Shown: positions 44,709 through 56,189, numbered from the stretch's first letter. The stretch is DNA of 64,000 bases from Fuscovulum ytuae (GCF_029953595.1 NZ_CP124535.1:2835001-2899000); one strand, 5' to 3'. Numbers and translations: made by a program. Notes: generated by a model not told the origin, from the letters alone.

Positions 44709-45857
44709 ATGACGATCCATTGGTGCGGCACCGGCCTTTCCGCGGTTCCCGGCCTGCGGCGGCTGATCGAGGGCGGCCATAAGGTGACGGTCTGGAACCG
44801 CACCGTTGATAAGGCGCGCGAGGCGGTGGGCGACCTGACCTCCGATATCCGTCCCTACAGCCTTGAGGCGCTAACCGCCGCGCTGGAACCCGGCGATGTG
44901 GCCATTTCTATGCTGCCCGCAGATCAGCATGTCAGCATTGCCAAGGCCTGTCTGGCCAAGGGGGCGCATTTCGTTTCCTCTTCCTACATCGCGCCAGAAA
45001 TGCGGGCGCTGGATGCCGAATTCCGCGAAAAGGGCCTCTGTTCCGTCAACGAGGTGGGGCTTGACCCCGGTATCGACCACCTGATGGCGCATGACCTTGT
45101 CGCCCGCTATCGCGCATCCTCGGCCTATGACGTGAAGAATACCCTCTCCTTCACCTCCTATTGCGGCGGCGTGCCGAAAATCCCGAACCCTTTTCGCTAC
45201 AAGTTCAGCTGGTCGCCCTTGGGCGTGCTGAAGGCGCTGCGCTCTCCGTCGCGCAGCTTGCGGAATTTCAGCGAACTCCGCGTAAATCGCCCATGGGACG
45301 CGATCACGGCCTATGATGCGCCGCTGCCCACCCCCGAAAGCTTTGAGGTTTATCCCAACCGCGACAGCTATCCCTTCATGGAAGATTACCGCTTCGATCC
45401 CGATTGGCAGGTCAAGGATTTCGTGCGCGGCACGATCCGCCTTAACGGCTGGGCCGAAGCATGGGGTCCTGTGTTCCGTGAGATTGAAACGCTGGAAGGC
45501 CCCGCAGGCGATGCCCGTCTGGCCGAAATGGCCGCGCAATTCTGGGCCGAGAATTCCTATGACGAAGGCGAACCTGACCGCGTGGTCCTTTTCGTCTCGC
45601 TCAAGGCCGAACGTGACGGTCACCCGGTCTGGCACGAGGAATGGGCGCTGGATGCATGGGGCGATGCGCGCGGCACAGCAATGGCACGGCTGGTGTCGGT
45701 TCCTGTCTCCCTCGCCATCGAATCGGTCTTGTCGCGCGAGATACCGGCAGGCGTCCATGCCGCGCCGCACGACCCCCGGCTGATCGACAAGTGGATGGGT
45801 CAGATCCGGACTCTGGCCCAATATCTTGAACGTGTCGATCACATGTCAGCCCGCTGA
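44709..45857 (+). CDS. Saccharopine dehydrogenase-family oxidoreductase
   Basis: 382 residues behind AGGAGG. The N-terminus (IHWCGTGLSAVPGLRRLIEG) is a Rossmann-like fold, though the usual GxGxxG is altered. It continues with EVGLDPGIDHLMAHDL, typical of saccharopine dehydrogenase C domains. It is likely the glutamate-forming (LYS9-type) partner of the upstream LYS1-like enzyme. Together they would connect lysine and 2-aminoadipate semialdehyde. No lysine-ketoglutarate reductase fusion is seen. Confidence 0.82.
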   Translation: MTIHWCGTGLSAVPGLRRLIEGGHKVTVWNRTVDKAREAVGDLTSDIRPYSLEALTAALEPGDVAISMLPADQHVSIAKACLAKGAHFVSSSYIAPEMRALDAEFREKGLCSVNEVGLDPGIDHLMAHDLVARYRASSAYDVKNTLSFTSYCGGVPKIPNPFRYKFSWSPLGVLKALRSPSRSLRNFSELRVNRPWDAITAYDAPLPTPESFEVYPNRDSYPFMEDYRFDPDWQVKDFVRGTIRLNGWAEAWGPVFREIETLEGPAGDARLAEMAAQFWAENSYDEGEPDRVVLFVSLKAERDGHPVWHEEWALDAWGDARGTAMARLVSVPVSLAIESVLSREIPAGVHAAPHDPRLIDKWMGQIRTLAQYLERVDHMSAR

Positions 45858-45957
45858 TCGGCGCGCTTGTGAGGTGACAGGCAGCGCTTCGCCCGTCTAA
45901 TATGCTTGCCAAGACCCGAATGAATGAACCGGGCAGGCAGCAGGTTACGGGCGAGGC

Positions 45958-47682
45958 ATGGCCGTCATCACAGGTGACAGACCGACAGGGTCGCTTGGCA
46001 ACCGTTTCGCCGTATGGCGGGCGGGCTTTGCCCATGTCGCCACCGCCTTTCGCTCGCAGCCCGAACCCCGCTCAATCGGCCTTTTTGCGCGCGGGCGCCA
46101 ACTTGTGGCGGGCAACTTCCTCTTTGCAGGAAAATTGGTGCAGGCCCCTGCCAGTTCCATCTGGGATATCGCCCCGCCCGATGCGATCTTTGCGGCCGAG
46201 GTGCAGGGCTTCATCTGGCTGGATGATCTTGCTGCCGTGGGTGATGCCAGTGCGCGCAAAAGGGCGCAGGATTGGACTTATGCTTGGATCGACCGGTTCG
46301 GTGGCGGCCAAGGCCCCGGCTGGACGCCCGATCTGACGGGCCGCCGCCTGATCCGCTGGATCAACCATGCCGTCTTTCTGTTGCAGGGGCAGGATAAGGC
46401 TCGCTCGGCCGCCTATTTCCGTGCGGTCACCGTACAGACCCATTACCTCGCCCGACGCTGGACCCGCGCCGCCCCCGGCCTGCCGCGGTTCGAGGCGCTA
46501 ACGGGCCTCATCGTCGCTGGGCTGGCGTTGGAGGGCAAGGCAAAGCTGGTGAAGACCGCCGTCGCCGCACTGGCCCGCGATTGCCGTGGCCAGATTGACT
46601 CGGGCGGTGGCATCCCCACCCGTAATCCCGAAGAATTGCTTGAGGTGCTGACCCTGCTGAACTGGGCCGCGCAGGCCCTTGAAGAGGCGGGGCGTGAGGT
46701 GCCGCCAGAAGTGGTCACCGCCATAGGGCGGATCGTGCCAACCCTTCGCGCGCTGCGCCATGCCGATGGGGGTCTGGCGCGGTTCCATGGCGGAGGGCGC
46801 GGGATCGAAGGGCGGCTGGATGCCGCCTTGGCGGCCTCTGGGGTTAGGGGCGCACCACCGCATGGCGTGCCTGCGATGGGCTTCGTCCGCCTGTCCTCCG
46901 GGCGGTCGACCATCATCCTAGACGCCGCCGCCCCTCCGCATGGCCGCGCCAGCGGCGAGGCACATGCCTCGACGCTTGGCTTCGAACTGACCTCTGGGCG
47001 GCGCCCGCTTATCGTCAGCTGCGGCTCCGGTCGCCCCTTTGGCGAAGACTGGACGCTTGCCGGACGCGCCACCGCATCGCATTCCACCCTGTCGATCGAC
47101 GGCTCGTCCTCATCCCGGCTCGGCAAGGGCAGCGATGATTTTGCCCACCGCGCTGCTGTCATCACCTTGCAGCAGACCGCCGACCACCACGGTCAAACCG
47201 TCTCTGTCGCACAGGATGGTTGGCGCGGCAGCCATGGCCTGATCCATTCCCGTATCCTCACGCTGGATGCGCAGGGGCGGCGGCTGACCGGAACCGATAT
47301 GGTCTATGTCCACTCCGCCCCCGATCAGCGACGGCTGGAAACGGTCCGCGCCACACGGCCGGATGGGGTGACGGTGTCGATCCGCTTTCACCTTCACCCT
47401 GATGTGGATGCGCGGCTCGACATGGGCGGAAGTGCAGTGTCCATGGCGCTAAAGTCCGGGGAGATTTGGGTCTTCCGCCATGACGGCGTCGGCAAACTGA
47501 CGCTGGATGCATCGGTTTATCTGGAAAAAGGGCGCTTGCAGCCCCGTGCTGCGCGGCAGATCGTCCTTTCCGCGCCGGTAACGGGGGCAGAATTGCGGAT
47601 CGGCTGGACCTTGGCCAAGGCACAGGATACTCCGCTCGCCATCCGCGATCTGGACCGCGAGGAATTGCCGGTTCCGGTCTGA
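45958..47682 (+). CDS. Heparinase II/III family protein
   Basis: 574 residues. The N-terminal half is an alpha-toroid-like domain (WIDRFGGGQGPGWTPDLTGRR region). The C-terminal half is the heparinase II/III beta-sandwich (ASHSTLSIDGSSSSR, then SVAQDGWRGSHGLIHSR). Family members are polysaccharide lyases, but bacterial chromosomal copies next to purH have unproven substrates. No signal peptide is apparent. The stop is 21 bases before purH, so they may be co-transcribed. Confidence 0.82.
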   Translation: MAVITGDRPTGSLGNRFAVWRAGFAHVATAFRSQPEPRSIGLFARGRQLVAGNFLFAGKLVQAPASSIWDIAPPDAIFAAEVQGFIWLDDLAAVGDASARKRAQDWTYAWIDRFGGGQGPGWTPDLTGRRLIRWINHAVFLLQGQDKARSAAYFRAVTVQTHYLARRWTRAAPGLPRFEALTGLIVAGLALEGKAKLVKTAVAALARDCRGQIDSGGGIPTRNPEELLEVLTLLNWAAQALEEAGREVPPEVVTAIGRIVPTLRALRHADGGLARFHGGGRGIEGRLDAALAASGVRGAPPHGVPAMGFVRLSSGRSTIILDAAAPPHGRASGEAHASTLGFELTSGRRPLIVSCGSGRPFGEDWTLAGRATASHSTLSIDGSSSSRLGKGSDDFAHRAAVITLQQTADHHGQTVSVAQDGWRGSHGLIHSRILTLDAQGRRLTGTDMVYVHSAPDQRRLETVRATRPDGVTVSIRFHLHPDVDARLDMGGSAVSMALKSGEIWVFRHDGVGKLTLDASVYLEKGRLQPRAARQIVLSAPVTGAELRIGWTLAKAQDTPLAIRDLDREELPVPV

Positions 47683-47703
47683 CCTGTTGCAAGGGGTGCT
47701 GCC

Positions 47704-49290
47704 ATGACCAACCTCGTTCCGATCGGACGCGCGCTGATTTCCGTTTCCGACAAGTCCGGCCTGCTTGATCTGGCCCGTGCCCTTGCCGCGCGAGGGGTGG
47801 AGCTGATCTCGACCGGCGGCACCTCGGGGATGCTGCGCACGGCGGGGCTGAAGGTGCGCGATGTGTCGGATGTGACGGGTTTCCCCGAGATGATGGATGG
47901 ACGGGTCAAGACGCTGCACCCCAATGTGCATGGCGCGCTGCTGGCCTTGCGGGACGATGACGAACACCTTCTGGCCATGGCCGCGCATGGGATCGAACCG
48001 ATCGACCTATTGATCGTGAACCTCTACCCGTTCGAGGAAACGGTCGCGAAGGGGGCCGACCATGCCACCTGCATCGAGAATATCGATATCGGCGGCCCCG
48101 CCATGATCCGCGCGGCATCCAAGAACCATCGCTTTGTCACTGTCGTCACCGATCCGGCAGACTATCAGTCGCTGATGGACCAGATGGCCGCGCATGACGG
48201 GGCAACCACATTGGCCTTCCGGCAAAAGATGGCGCTGACCGCCTATTCCCGAACCGCCGCTTATGACGCTGCCGTGTCCAACTGGCTTGCGGGCGAAATC
48301 GGCGAAACCGCGCCGCGCTATCGCACGTTCGCGGGCAAACTGGCCCAAGGCTTGCGCTATGGTGAAAATCCGCATCAGGGTGCGGCCTTCTACGTCGATG
48401 GCTCGCGCCGCGAAGGCGTGTCTACCGCACGCCAGTGGCAGGGCAAGGAACTTTCCTACAACAACATCAATGACACGGACGCCGCTTTCGAACTGGTGGC
48501 CGAATTTGGCGGTGGCGCGCCCGCCTGCGCCATCATCAAACATGCCAATCCCTGCGGCGTGGCGACCGGGGCCACATTGGCCGAGGCTTACGCCCGCGCC
48601 TATGATTGTGACCGCACCTCGGCCTTCGGGGGCATTGTCGCGCTGAACCAACCACTTGATGCCGCCACAGCGGAAAAGATCACCGAGATTTTCACCGAGG
48701 TCGTCATCGCCCCCGGCGCATCCGAAGAAGCCAAAGCCATCTTTGCGGCGAAAAAGAACCTCCGCCTTCTGACCACCGCTGCCTTGCCCGACCCGCGCGC
48801 GCAAGGGCTGGCCTTCAAACAAGTGGCGGGCGGTCTTCTGGTTCAGGACCGTGACGCAGGCGCCCTGCGTCCAGGCGATCTGAAGGTCGTGACCAAGCGC
48901 GCCCCGACCGAGGCCGAGATGGCTGATCTTCTTTTCGCGTGGAAAGTCGCGAAACACGTGAAGTCCAACGCCATCATCTATGTGAAAGACGGCGCGACCG
49001 TCGGCGTCGGCGCAGGTCAGATGTCGCGCATCGACAGCACCCGCATCGCCGCCCGTAAATCTCAGGACATGGCCGAGGCGCTGGGTCTTTCCCAGCCTCT
49101 TACCCACGGGTCTGTCGTCGCATCGGACGCCTTCTTCCCCTTCGCCGACGGCCTGCTGGCGGCGGCTGAAGCGGGGGCTACCGCGATCATCCAGCCGGGT
49201 GGTTCCATGCGGGATGACGAGGTGATTGCCGCAGCCGATGCGGCGGGCCTTACCATGGTCTTTACCGGCATGCGCCATTTCCGCCATTGA
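47704..49290 (+). CDS. purH: Bifunctional AICAR transformylase/IMP cyclohydrolase
   Basis: 528 residues, full length. The N-terminal MGS-like IMP cyclohydrolase domain ([23 protein letters not shown]) is followed by the AICAR transformylase domain with [13 protein letters not shown] and KHANPCGVA (catalytic Lys-His). It carries out the last two steps of purine synthesis. It lies between the heparinase and lspA genes. Confidence 0.95.
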   Translation: MTNLVPIGRALISVSDKSGLLDLARALAARGVELISTGGTSGMLRTAGLKVRDVSDVTGFPEMMDGRVKTLHPNVHGALLALRDDDEHLLAMAAHGIEPIDLLIVNLYPFEETVAKGADHATCIENIDIGGPAMIRAASKNHRFVTVVTDPADYQSLMDQMAAHDGATTLAFRQKMALTAYSRTAAYDAAVSNWLAGEIGETAPRYRTFAGKLAQGLRYGENPHQGAAFYVDGSRREGVSTARQWQGKELSYNNINDTDAAFELVAEFGGGAPACAIIKHANPCGVATGATLAEAYARAYDCDRTSAFGGIVALNQPLDAATAEKITEIFTEVVIAPGASEEAKAIFAAKKNLRLLTTAALPDPRAQGLAFKQVAGGLLVQDRDAGALRPGDLKVVTKRAPTEAEMADLLFAWKVAKHVKSNAIIYVKDGATVGVGAGQMSRIDSTRIAARKSQDMAEALGLSQPLTHGSVVASDAFFPFADGLLAAAEAGATAIIQPGGSMRDDEVIAAADAAGLTMVFTGMRHFRH

Positions 49291-49303
49291 TCGGGGGCAG
49301 GGC

Positions 49304-49807
49304 ATGAAGACAGCCGCCATCACCGCCGCCGTCATCTTCGTGCTGGATCAGGTCACGAAGGTGGCCATCGTCCACGGCTTGAACCTGATTGAACGCGGCG
49401 TGATCGATGTCGCGCCGCCATTCCTCACCTTTCGTATGGCATGGAATCGGGGCGTCAATTTCGGCCTTCTGGCCCATGACGCCGATTTCATGCGCTGGGT
49501 TCTGATCGCGGTCGCCATCGCCATTTCGCTTTGGGTCTGGCTTTGGGTTCGGCGGGAAGAACCGGGGCGCTGGGCACAGATTTCGGCGGGGCTTCTGGTC
49601 GGTGGTGCGCTGGGCAACGTGATCGACCGCGTGGTCTATGGCGCCGTGGCCGATTTCCTGAACATGTCTTGCTGTGGCATCGAAAACCCCTATGCCTTTA
49701 ACGTGGCCGATATTTCGATCTTCGCGGGGGCAATCGGGCTGATCCTTTTTACGGGCGGATCGGACAAGACGGCAAAGGGTGACCCTGGCAAGGGAAAGAC
49801 CCCGTGA
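49304..49807 (+). CDS. lspA: Lipoprotein signal peptidase II
   Basis: 167 residues from the ATG at 49304, 13 bases after purH. Four transmembrane helices. The catalytic aspartates are Asp108 in [10 protein letters not shown] and Asp136 in FNVADISIF. It removes signal peptides of prolipoproteins in the inner membrane, including the lipoprotein of the next gene. Confidence 0.93.
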   Translation: MKTAAITAAVIFVLDQVTKVAIVHGLNLIERGVIDVAPPFLTFRMAWNRGVNFGLLAHDADFMRWVLIAVAIAISLWVWLWVRREEPGRWAQISAGLLVGGALGNVIDRVVYGAVADFLNMSCCGIENPYAFNVADISIFAGAIGLILFTGGSDKTAKGDPGKGKTP

Positions 49808-49859
49808 CGCGCGCCGCGACATGCGCTAAGACGGGGCAAGACGGTTGACGGAGGCTGGC

Positions 49860-50399
49860 ATGCAGGCAACACGGCGTTTCCCCGCCATCGCTCTGGCGAT
49901 GGTGATGGCGCTTGCGGCATGCGGCAATCGCGACACCGTGCCTTCGCTGATGAATGTCCGCTCCACCACTGGCGGTCCTGACGAATTCGGCATCATCCCG
50001 CCCAAGCCGCTGGAAATGCCCGAAGACTTGGCCGCCCTGCCAGACCCCACCCCCGGCGGCGCCAACCGCACCGACCGCAACCCGAACGCCGAGGCTGTCG
50101 CAGCATTGGGTGGCAACCCATCGGTCACGCAGGGGGTGAACAGCGCGCATGCAGGCCTTTACGCCTATGCCGCGCGCTATGGCGTGACGCAGGGCATCCG
50201 CGAAACGCTGGCCGCCGAAGATCTTGAATACCGTCGCGAAAATGATGGTCGCCTCTTGGAACGCCTGTTCAACGTGAACGTCTATTACCGCGCCTATCAG
50301 CCGCAATCGCTGGACCAGCACGCCGAATTGTGGCGCTGGCGTCAGGCGGGCGTGCGCACGCCCTCTGCCCCGCCTCCGCAGGATGGCGAAGGCGAGTAA
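49860..50399 (+). CDS. DUF3035 lipoprotein
   Basis: 179 residues from the ATG behind GGAGG at 49850-49854. Lipobox LAAC (Cys21), then a Pro-rich segment with EFGIIPPKPLEMPEDLAALP, characteristic of DUF3035. It is a predicted envelope lipoprotein conserved in Rhodobacterales, possibly outer-membrane associated. Function is unproven. It lies between lspA and the M16 peptidase pair. Confidence 0.82.
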   Translation: MQATRRFPAIALAMVMALAACGNRDTVPSLMNVRSTTGGPDEFGIIPPKPLEMPEDLAALPDPTPGGANRTDRNPNAEAVAALGGNPSVTQGVNSAHAGLYAYAARYGVTQGIRETLAAEDLEYRRENDGRLLERLFNVNVYYRAYQPQSLDQHAELWRWRQAGVRTPSAPPPQDGEGE

Positions 50400-50411
50400 C
50401 AACCGCGTAGG

Positions 50412-50428
50412 GGCGGGTTGAACCCGCC
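50412..50428 (+). repeat. Short GC hairpin between DUF3035 and M16 genes
   Basis: GGCGGG (50412-50417) and CCCGCC (50423-50428) with a TTGAA loop, 12 bases after the DUF3035 stop and preceded by GTAGG. It lacks a T-run and resembles short extragenic palindromes of this group. Confidence 0.45.
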
Positions 50429-50492
50429 GCCGCATCGGTCCACCTTCCATGCGAAGATCACGCCCGTTCCTCGGGCATAGCGGAGCGTTCGG

Positions 50493-51830
50493 ATGACCGA
50501 CTTTCGCGGCCTCGCCCTTGCGGCGGCCTTTCTCACCGCCGCCCCCGCCATGGCGGAACAGGCGGTCACCGGCTTTACACTCGACAACGGGTTAGAGGTG
50601 GTGGTGATTCAGGATCGCCGCGCCCCCGTCGTCGTGCAGATGGTCTGGTATCGTGTTGGCGCGGCGGATGAACCTGACGGCAAATCCGGCATCGCGCATT
50701 TCCTTGAACATTTGATGTTCAAGGGCACCGAAAAGATCGGCCCCGGTGCCTTCTCGGATATCGTCGAGGCGCAGGGCGGCAGCGACAATGCCTTTACCAG
50801 CTGGGATTACACCGCTTATTTCCAGCGCGTTGCGTCAGATCGACTTGATCTGATGATGCAGATCGAATCCGACCGTATGACGGGCCTTACCATCGCGCCC
50901 GATCAGGTGGATACAGAACGATCCGTCATCCTCGAAGAACGCAACCAGCGCACCGACACCAGCCCCGGAGCGCTGCTTTCGGAACAAATGCGGGCGGCGC
51001 AATACCTCAACCATCCCTATGGCATTCCGATCATCGGCTGGCGGCATGAGATGGAGGGGTTGACCCGCGACGATGCGCTGGCTTTCTACCGCCAGCATTA
51101 CGCGCCCAACAACGCCATCCTTGTGGTGGCGGGCGACGTTACACCGGATGAGGTGCGCGCCTTGGCCGAAACGCATTACGGCGTGATCCCCGCCGCGCCA
51201 GAAATTGCCCCCCGTGACCGGGTGTCCGAACCCCCGCAACTGGCCGAACGCCGCCTGACGATGTCCGACCCGCGCGTGTCAGAACCCTATATATCGCGCA
51301 GCTATCTGGCCCCCGAACGCGACCCCGGCGATCAGACAAAAGCCGCCGCTCTTACCGTCCTTGCCGAACTTCTGGGTGGCAGCGGCACCACCTCCGTTCT
51401 CGCCCGCGCGTTGCAATTCGATCAGCGAAAGGCGGTTTACACGGCAGCCTTCTATGATGGGTCCAGCGTCGATGACACGACCTTCGGCCTTGTTGTCGTG
51501 CCCACCCCCGGCACTTCGCTGCAAGACGCAGAGGACGCGATGGATGCCGCCATCGCCGATTTCATCGCCAAAGGTCCCGATCCTGCCGATCTCGAACGGA
51601 TAAAGACCCAGATCCGCGCCGCTGATATCTATTCCCGTGATGATTCCGACGGCCTTGCCCGCCTTTATGGTGAGGCATTGGCAACAGGCCTGACGCTGGA
51701 AGACGTCAAGGCTTGGCCCGATATCCTGAAATCCGTCACCGCCGATGACATTATCGCCGCCGCAAAGGATGTGCTGGACAAGCGCCGCGCCGTCACGGGT
51801 TGGCTTATGCGCGAAGAGGCCGCCCAATGA
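50493..51830 (+). CDS. M16 family zinc metallopeptidase (catalytic member)
   Basis: 445 residues with a signal peptide ending near AMA (about residue 21). The inverted zinc motif HFLEH is near residue 69, with a distal Glu in the helix after it, so it is catalytically competent. It is a periplasmic pitrilysin/processing-peptidase-like enzyme. Its stop overlaps the start of the next M16 gene (ATGA), and the two products probably form a heterodimer. Confidence 0.9.
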   Translation: MTDFRGLALAAAFLTAAPAMAEQAVTGFTLDNGLEVVVIQDRRAPVVVQMVWYRVGAADEPDGKSGIAHFLEHLMFKGTEKIGPGAFSDIVEAQGGSDNAFTSWDYTAYFQRVASDRLDLMMQIESDRMTGLTIAPDQVDTERSVILEERNQRTDTSPGALLSEQMRAAQYLNHPYGIPIIGWRHEMEGLTRDDALAFYRQHYAPNNAILVVAGDVTPDEVRALAETHYGVIPAAPEIAPRDRVSEPPQLAERRLTMSDPRVSEPYISRSYLAPERDPGDQTKAAALTVLAELLGGSGTTSVLARALQFDQRKAVYTAAFYDGSSVDDTTFGLVVVPTPGTSLQDAEDAMDAAIADFIAKGPDPADLERIKTQIRAADIYSRDDSDGLARLYGEALATGLTLEDVKAWPDILKSVTADDIIAAAKDVLDKRRAVTGWLMREEAAQ

Positions 51831-53149
51831 CCCGTCAGCTCCGCTTTCTGACTGTTGCGATTGTGTCCCTTTTCCTTGCCCTGCCCGCACGGGCGGCGGT
51901 GGATATCCAGACCGTCACCTCCCCCGGCGGCATCAAGGCCTGGTTGATCGAAGAACCCGGCATCCCGTTCACCGCGCTGGAAATCCGGTTTCGCGGCGGC
52001 TCATCCCTTGATCCCGCAGGCAAGGAAGGTGCGGTCAATCTGATGACCGCGCTCCTTGAAGAAGGGGCAGCCGATCTGGACGCCCAAGGCTTTGCCAAGG
52101 CGCGCGATGATCTTGCGGCGCAATTCCGCTTTCGGTCGGATATCGACTCGGTTGCCGTGTCTGCCAAGTTTTTGACCGAAAACCGCGATCAGGCCGTGGC
52201 TTTGCTGCGCAGCGCCTTGAAACAACCCCGCTTTGATTCCGAGGCAGTAGAGCGCGTGCGCGGGCAGGTGCTTGCGGGCCTTAGGGCTGATCTGAAAGAT
52301 TCCGGTGCCATCGCAAGTCGCATCTTCCGGGACAAGGCCTTTGAAGACCACCCCTATGAACGTGACAGCGACGGCACGCTGGAAACTGTTCCCGCGCTCA
52401 CCCGCGATGACCTGATCGCTGTCCATGCCGCGACCATGGCGCGTGATCGTCTCTATGTCGCGGCGGCAGGCGATATCTCTGCTGAACAGCTTGGCGCGCT
52501 GCTTGATACCCTCCTTGGCGATTTGCCCGCCACCGGCACGCCTTTGCCCGGCAAGGCCGACCTGATGCTGACGGGTGGCATCACGGTCGAACCGTTCCCC
52601 GGCCCGCAATCGGTGATCCTGTTTGGCCAAGGCGGCATTCAGACCGACGATCCGGACTATTTCCCCGCGCTTCTGCTGAACGAGGCGATGGGGGGCAGCC
52701 GCTTCTCTGCCCGCCTGATGACCGAGGTCCGCGCCAAGCGTGGCCTAACCTATGGCATCGGCACCTCGCTTGTCGGCTATGATCAGGCCGAGGTGATGAT
52801 GGGCCAAACCTCCGTCGCCAATGAAAAAGTTGCCGAGGCGGTTGAGGTGATCCGCGACGAATGGCGCAAGATTGCCGAAGGCGGGCTGACTGAGGCAGAG
52901 TTGGACGCCACAAAGACCTACATCACCGGCGCCTACCCGCTCCGCTTTGATGGGAATGGACCGCTCGCCTCTATCATGGTGAACATGCAAATGATGGGCT
53001 TGCCCGCCGATTACCCCAAGACCCGTAACGAAAAGGTCTGGGCCGTGACGATGGAAGATGTGCAGCGCGTCGCCCGCGAACTCTACACGCCCGACAAACT
53101 CCGCTTCATCATCGTTGGCGAACCGCAGGGTGTTACGGCAACGGATTAG
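51827..53149 (+). CDS. M16 family peptidase homologue (non-catalytic partner)
   Basis: 440 residues with a signal peptide ending at about residue 24 (PARAA). The fold matches the preceding gene, but the zinc motif is absent. Where HFLEH is expected the sequence reads [12 protein letters not shown]. The second half keeps the substrate-contact [17 protein letters not shown] segment. Coupled by a 4-base overlap, it likely pairs with the catalytic subunit, as in mitochondrial processing peptidase. Periplasmic. Confidence 0.88.
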   Translation: MTRQLRFLTVAIVSLFLALPARAAVDIQTVTSPGGIKAWLIEEPGIPFTALEIRFRGGSSLDPAGKEGAVNLMTALLEEGAADLDAQGFAKARDDLAAQFRFRSDIDSVAVSAKFLTENRDQAVALLRSALKQPRFDSEAVERVRGQVLAGLRADLKDSGAIASRIFRDKAFEDHPYERDSDGTLETVPALTRDDLIAVHAATMARDRLYVAAAGDISAEQLGALLDTLLGDLPATGTPLPGKADLMLTGGITVEPFPGPQSVILFGQGGIQTDDPDYFPALLLNEAMGGSRFSARLMTEVRAKRGLTYGIGTSLVGYDQAEVMMGQTSVANEKVAEAVEVIRDEWRKIAEGGLTEAELDATKTYITGAYPLRFDGNGPLASIMVNMQMMGLPADYPKTRNEKVWAVTMEDVQRVARELYTPDKLRFIIVGEPQGVTATD

Positions 53150-53196
53150 CGCCGAATCTGTGGCCTCACAGCCTTCAGCCTGCTACATATGGGTGC

Positions 53197-55035
53197 ATGA
53201 ACGCGCCGTCCCCCAAGATATCTGGCCCCCAAGGCCGCCCGGTGATCCGCCAACTTGATGAGTCGGCGGTCAACCGTATCGCGGCTGGCGAGGTTGTCGA
53301 ACGCCCCGCCTCTGCCGTCAAGGAACTGGTGGAAAATGCGCTGGATGCCGGGGCCACGCGCATTGCGGTGGATATTGCCGACGGTGGCAAGACGCTGATC
53401 CGAGTCACCGATGATGGCTGTGGCATGACGGGGGATGATCTGCCGCTGGCGCTTTCGCGCCATGCGACATCCAAGATCGATGGGTCCGATCTTCTGAACA
53501 TCCACAGCTTCGGTTTCCGGGGCGAGGCGCTTCCATCGCTTGGCGCGGTGGGCCGCCTGACCATCACTTCCCGCGTTGCGGGGGGCGAGGCTTCGTCGAT
53601 CACCGTCGCAGGCGGGCGCATGGGCGCGGTGAAACCTGCCGCCCTGACGCGCGGCACTGTGGTGGAACTGCGCGACCTGTTCTTCGCCACGCCAGCCCGG
53701 TTGAAATTTCTCCGCTCCGACCGGGCTGAACTGCAAGCGATCACAGAGGTGGTCAAACGCCTTGCCATGGCCGAACCGACCGTGGGCTTCACTCTGCGCG
53801 AAGTGACGGGCGGGGGCGAAGGCCGCACCCTCTTTCGCGCTGATCCCACGGGGGGCGATTTCTTCGATGCCCTCCATGCCCGCCTTGCCGCCGTGCTCGG
53901 CGTGGATTTCATCGAGAACGCGCTGAAGATCGATGTCGAACGCGAAGGGATGCGGCTGACCGGATATGCCGCCCTGCCCACCTATTCGCGCGGGTCATCC
54001 GTGCAGCAATTCGTCTTCGTCAATGGCCGCCCGGTGCTGGACCGCCTGCTTCTGGGTGCGCTGCGCGTGGCCTATTTCGATTTCCTCAGCCGCGACCGCC
54101 ACCCCGCCGCCGTCCTGACGTTGACCTGTGATCCCGAAAGGGTCGATGTGAACGTCCACCCCGCCAAGGCCGAGGTGCGCTTTCGCGAACCCGATGCCGC
54201 ACGTTCGCTCATCATCACAGGCCTCCGCACGACCTTGTCCGGGGCAGGTCACCGCGCCAGTTCCACCGTTGGCGATGCCACGCTGGCTGCCTTCCGCCCT
54301 GAACCAACACCCGCGCGCGTCTACCAGATGGACCGCCCCTCGCAGCCCAGCCTGTCGCGCGCCTTTGCCTTTCAGGCCCCCATGGCGCCCCCCGGCTTTG
54401 CCGAGGCCCCGGCCGCTCGCGCCGACACTCCGCCCCCGGAACCTGAGGCGGCGCACCGCCCTCTAGGTGCCGCCCGCACGCAGGTGCATGAAAACTATAT
54501 CATCGCCCAGACCGAAACCGGCATGGTCATCGTTGACCAGCACGCCGCCCATGAACGTCTGGTCTATGAACGCCTGAAACGCCAGATGGCAGAAACGGGC
54601 ATCGCCGCGCAGGCCCTGCTTATCCCTGAAATCGTTGAACTTTCCCCCACCGACGCAACCCGCATCCTGGACCATGCCGACCAACTCGCTCGACTTGGCC
54701 TTGCCATTGAACCCTTCGGCGGCAGCGCCGTCGCCGTGCGCGAAACGCCGGCCATCCTTGGCACCGTCAACGCGGCCCACCTCATCCGCGATATCCTTGA
54801 CGAACTTGCCGACCAAGGCGACAGCCTTCTCGTGCAGGCCAAGATCGAGGCCGTCCTGTCCCGCATGGCCTGTCACGGCTCTGTCCGCTCTGGCCGCCAG
54901 ATGCGCCCCGAGGAAATGAACGCCCTGTTACGAGAGATGGAGGCCACCCCCCATTCCGGCCAGTGCAATCATGGCCGCCCCACCTATGTGGAACTGAAAC
55001 TCGCGGATATCGAAAGGCTGTTTGGTCGCCGATGA
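53197..55035 (+). CDS. mutL: DNA mismatch repair protein MutL
   Basis: 612 residues. GHKL ATPase motifs are [18 protein letters not shown] and [10 protein letters not shown]. The C-terminal dimerisation domain carries [12 protein letters not shown], which fits the DQHA-x2-E-x4-E metal site, together with ACHGSVRSG and CNHGRPT. MutL here is therefore probably nicking-competent, unlike the E. coli protein. It follows the M16 pair and overlaps rmuC by 4 bases. Confidence 0.94.
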   Translation: MNAPSPKISGPQGRPVIRQLDESAVNRIAAGEVVERPASAVKELVENALDAGATRIAVDIADGGKTLIRVTDDGCGMTGDDLPLALSRHATSKIDGSDLLNIHSFGFRGEALPSLGAVGRLTITSRVAGGEASSITVAGGRMGAVKPAALTRGTVVELRDLFFATPARLKFLRSDRAELQAITEVVKRLAMAEPTVGFTLREVTGGGEGRTLFRADPTGGDFFDALHARLAAVLGVDFIENALKIDVEREGMRLTGYAALPTYSRGSSVQQFVFVNGRPVLDRLLLGALRVAYFDFLSRDRHPAAVLTLTCDPERVDVNVHPAKAEVRFREPDAARSLIITGLRTTLSGAGHRASSTVGDATLAAFRPEPTPARVYQMDRPSQPSLSRAFAFQAPMAPPGFAEAPAARADTPPPEPEAAHRPLGAARTQVHENYIIAQTETGMVIVDQHAAHERLVYERLKRQMAETGIAAQALLIPEIVELSPTDATRILDHADQLARLGLAIEPFGGSAVAVRETPAILGTVNAAHLIRDILDELADQGDSLLVQAKIEAVLSRMACHGSVRSGRQMRPEEMNALLREMEATPHSGQCNHGRPTYVELKLADIERLFGRR

Positions 55036-56189
55036 TCACGATTGCCGGAACCCAATATGCCCTGACCGACCCGCCCATCCTGATCGCAGGCGGCGTCGCG
55101 CTCGCGCTCGTCCTTGTCCTCCTCCTCACCCTGCGTGCGGCAGCCTCCTCTGCCCGCATGGCACAGCCCATCCTGCGGCAGATGGAATGGATGACGAACC
55201 GCGTGCAATCCCTCTCCGAAGGGCAGGAACGGCTGGCGGGCGGCCTGCATCACGTGTCCGAGGCGGCGGCGGTCAGCCAATCCTCCATGCTCAAACTGAT
55301 GGAACAACGCCTCGCCGATGTGCAGCGCCAGATGACCGAGGCGCTGCATGGCACCTCCACCCGCACCGCGCGCAGCTTGGGCGAACTGCAACAACGCCTT
55401 GAAACCATCGACCGCGCACAGGCGAATATCGAAAAACTGTCAGGCAACGTCCTGTCCCTTCAGGACATTCTGTCGAATAAACAGACACGCGGCGCCTTTG
55501 GCGAGATTCAGCTGCATGACATCGTTCTCAAGGCCCTTCCGTCTGACAGCTTCACCATGCAGGCCACGCTGTCCAATGGCCGCCGCGCCGATTGTCTGAT
55601 CCACCTACCCAACCCGCCCGGCCCGATCGTCATCGACGCCAAATTTCCGCTCGAGGCCTATGAATCCCTCCGCCGCGCCGATAACGCCGCGCAATTGGCC
55701 GAGGCGCAACGGAATCTGCGCACCGCCGTCCGCGCCCATATCAAGGCGATCACCGAAAAATACATCCTCGAAGGGGAAACGGCGGATGGCGCGCTGATGT
55801 TCCTGCCGTCCGAGGCGGTTTATGCCGAGTTGCACGCCAACTTCCCCGACGTCGTGCGCGAAGGCTTCGCCGCCAAGGTCTGGATCGTCTCTCCCACCAC
55901 CTGCATGGCCACGCTCAACACCATGCGCGCTGTGCTGAAAGATGCGCGGATGCGCGAACAGGCAGGCGCGATCCGCAAGGAACTGGCGTTGCTATACGCC
56001 GATGTGGAACGGCTCGGCACGCGGGTCGAAAACCTCGACCGCCATTTCGGGCAGGCGCAGCGCGATGTGGAGGAAATCAAGATTTCCACCGAAAAGGCTA
56101 CGAAACGCGCGCGTCGTTTGGACAATTTTGATTTCGAGGAATTGGGCACCCCCGGCACGCCCCTGATCGGCCCGCAGGCCGCGGAATGA
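55032..56189 (+). CDS. rmuC: DNA recombination protein RmuC
   Basis: 385 residues from the ATG overlapping the mutL stop. One N-terminal membrane helix ([19 protein letters not shown]) is followed by a long coiled coil and the RmuC nuclease-like domain ([12 protein letters not shown], then [12 protein letters not shown] with the Asp-x-Lys core). It limits inversions and repeat rearrangements. It ends 4 bases into hutD. Confidence 0.9.
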   Translation: MITIAGTQYALTDPPILIAGGVALALVLVLLLTLRAAASSARMAQPILRQMEWMTNRVQSLSEGQERLAGGLHHVSEAAAVSQSSMLKLMEQRLADVQRQMTEALHGTSTRTARSLGELQQRLETIDRAQANIEKLSGNVLSLQDILSNKQTRGAFGEIQLHDIVLKALPSDSFTMQATLSNGRRADCLIHLPNPPGPIVIDAKFPLEAYESLRRADNAAQLAEAQRNLRTAVRAHIKAITEKYILEGETADGALMFLPSEAVYAELHANFPDVVREGFAAKVWIVSPTTCMATLNTMRAVLKDARMREQAGAIRKELALLYADVERLGTRVENLDRHFGQAQRDVEEIKISTEKATKRARRLDNFDFEELGTPGTPLIGPQAAE

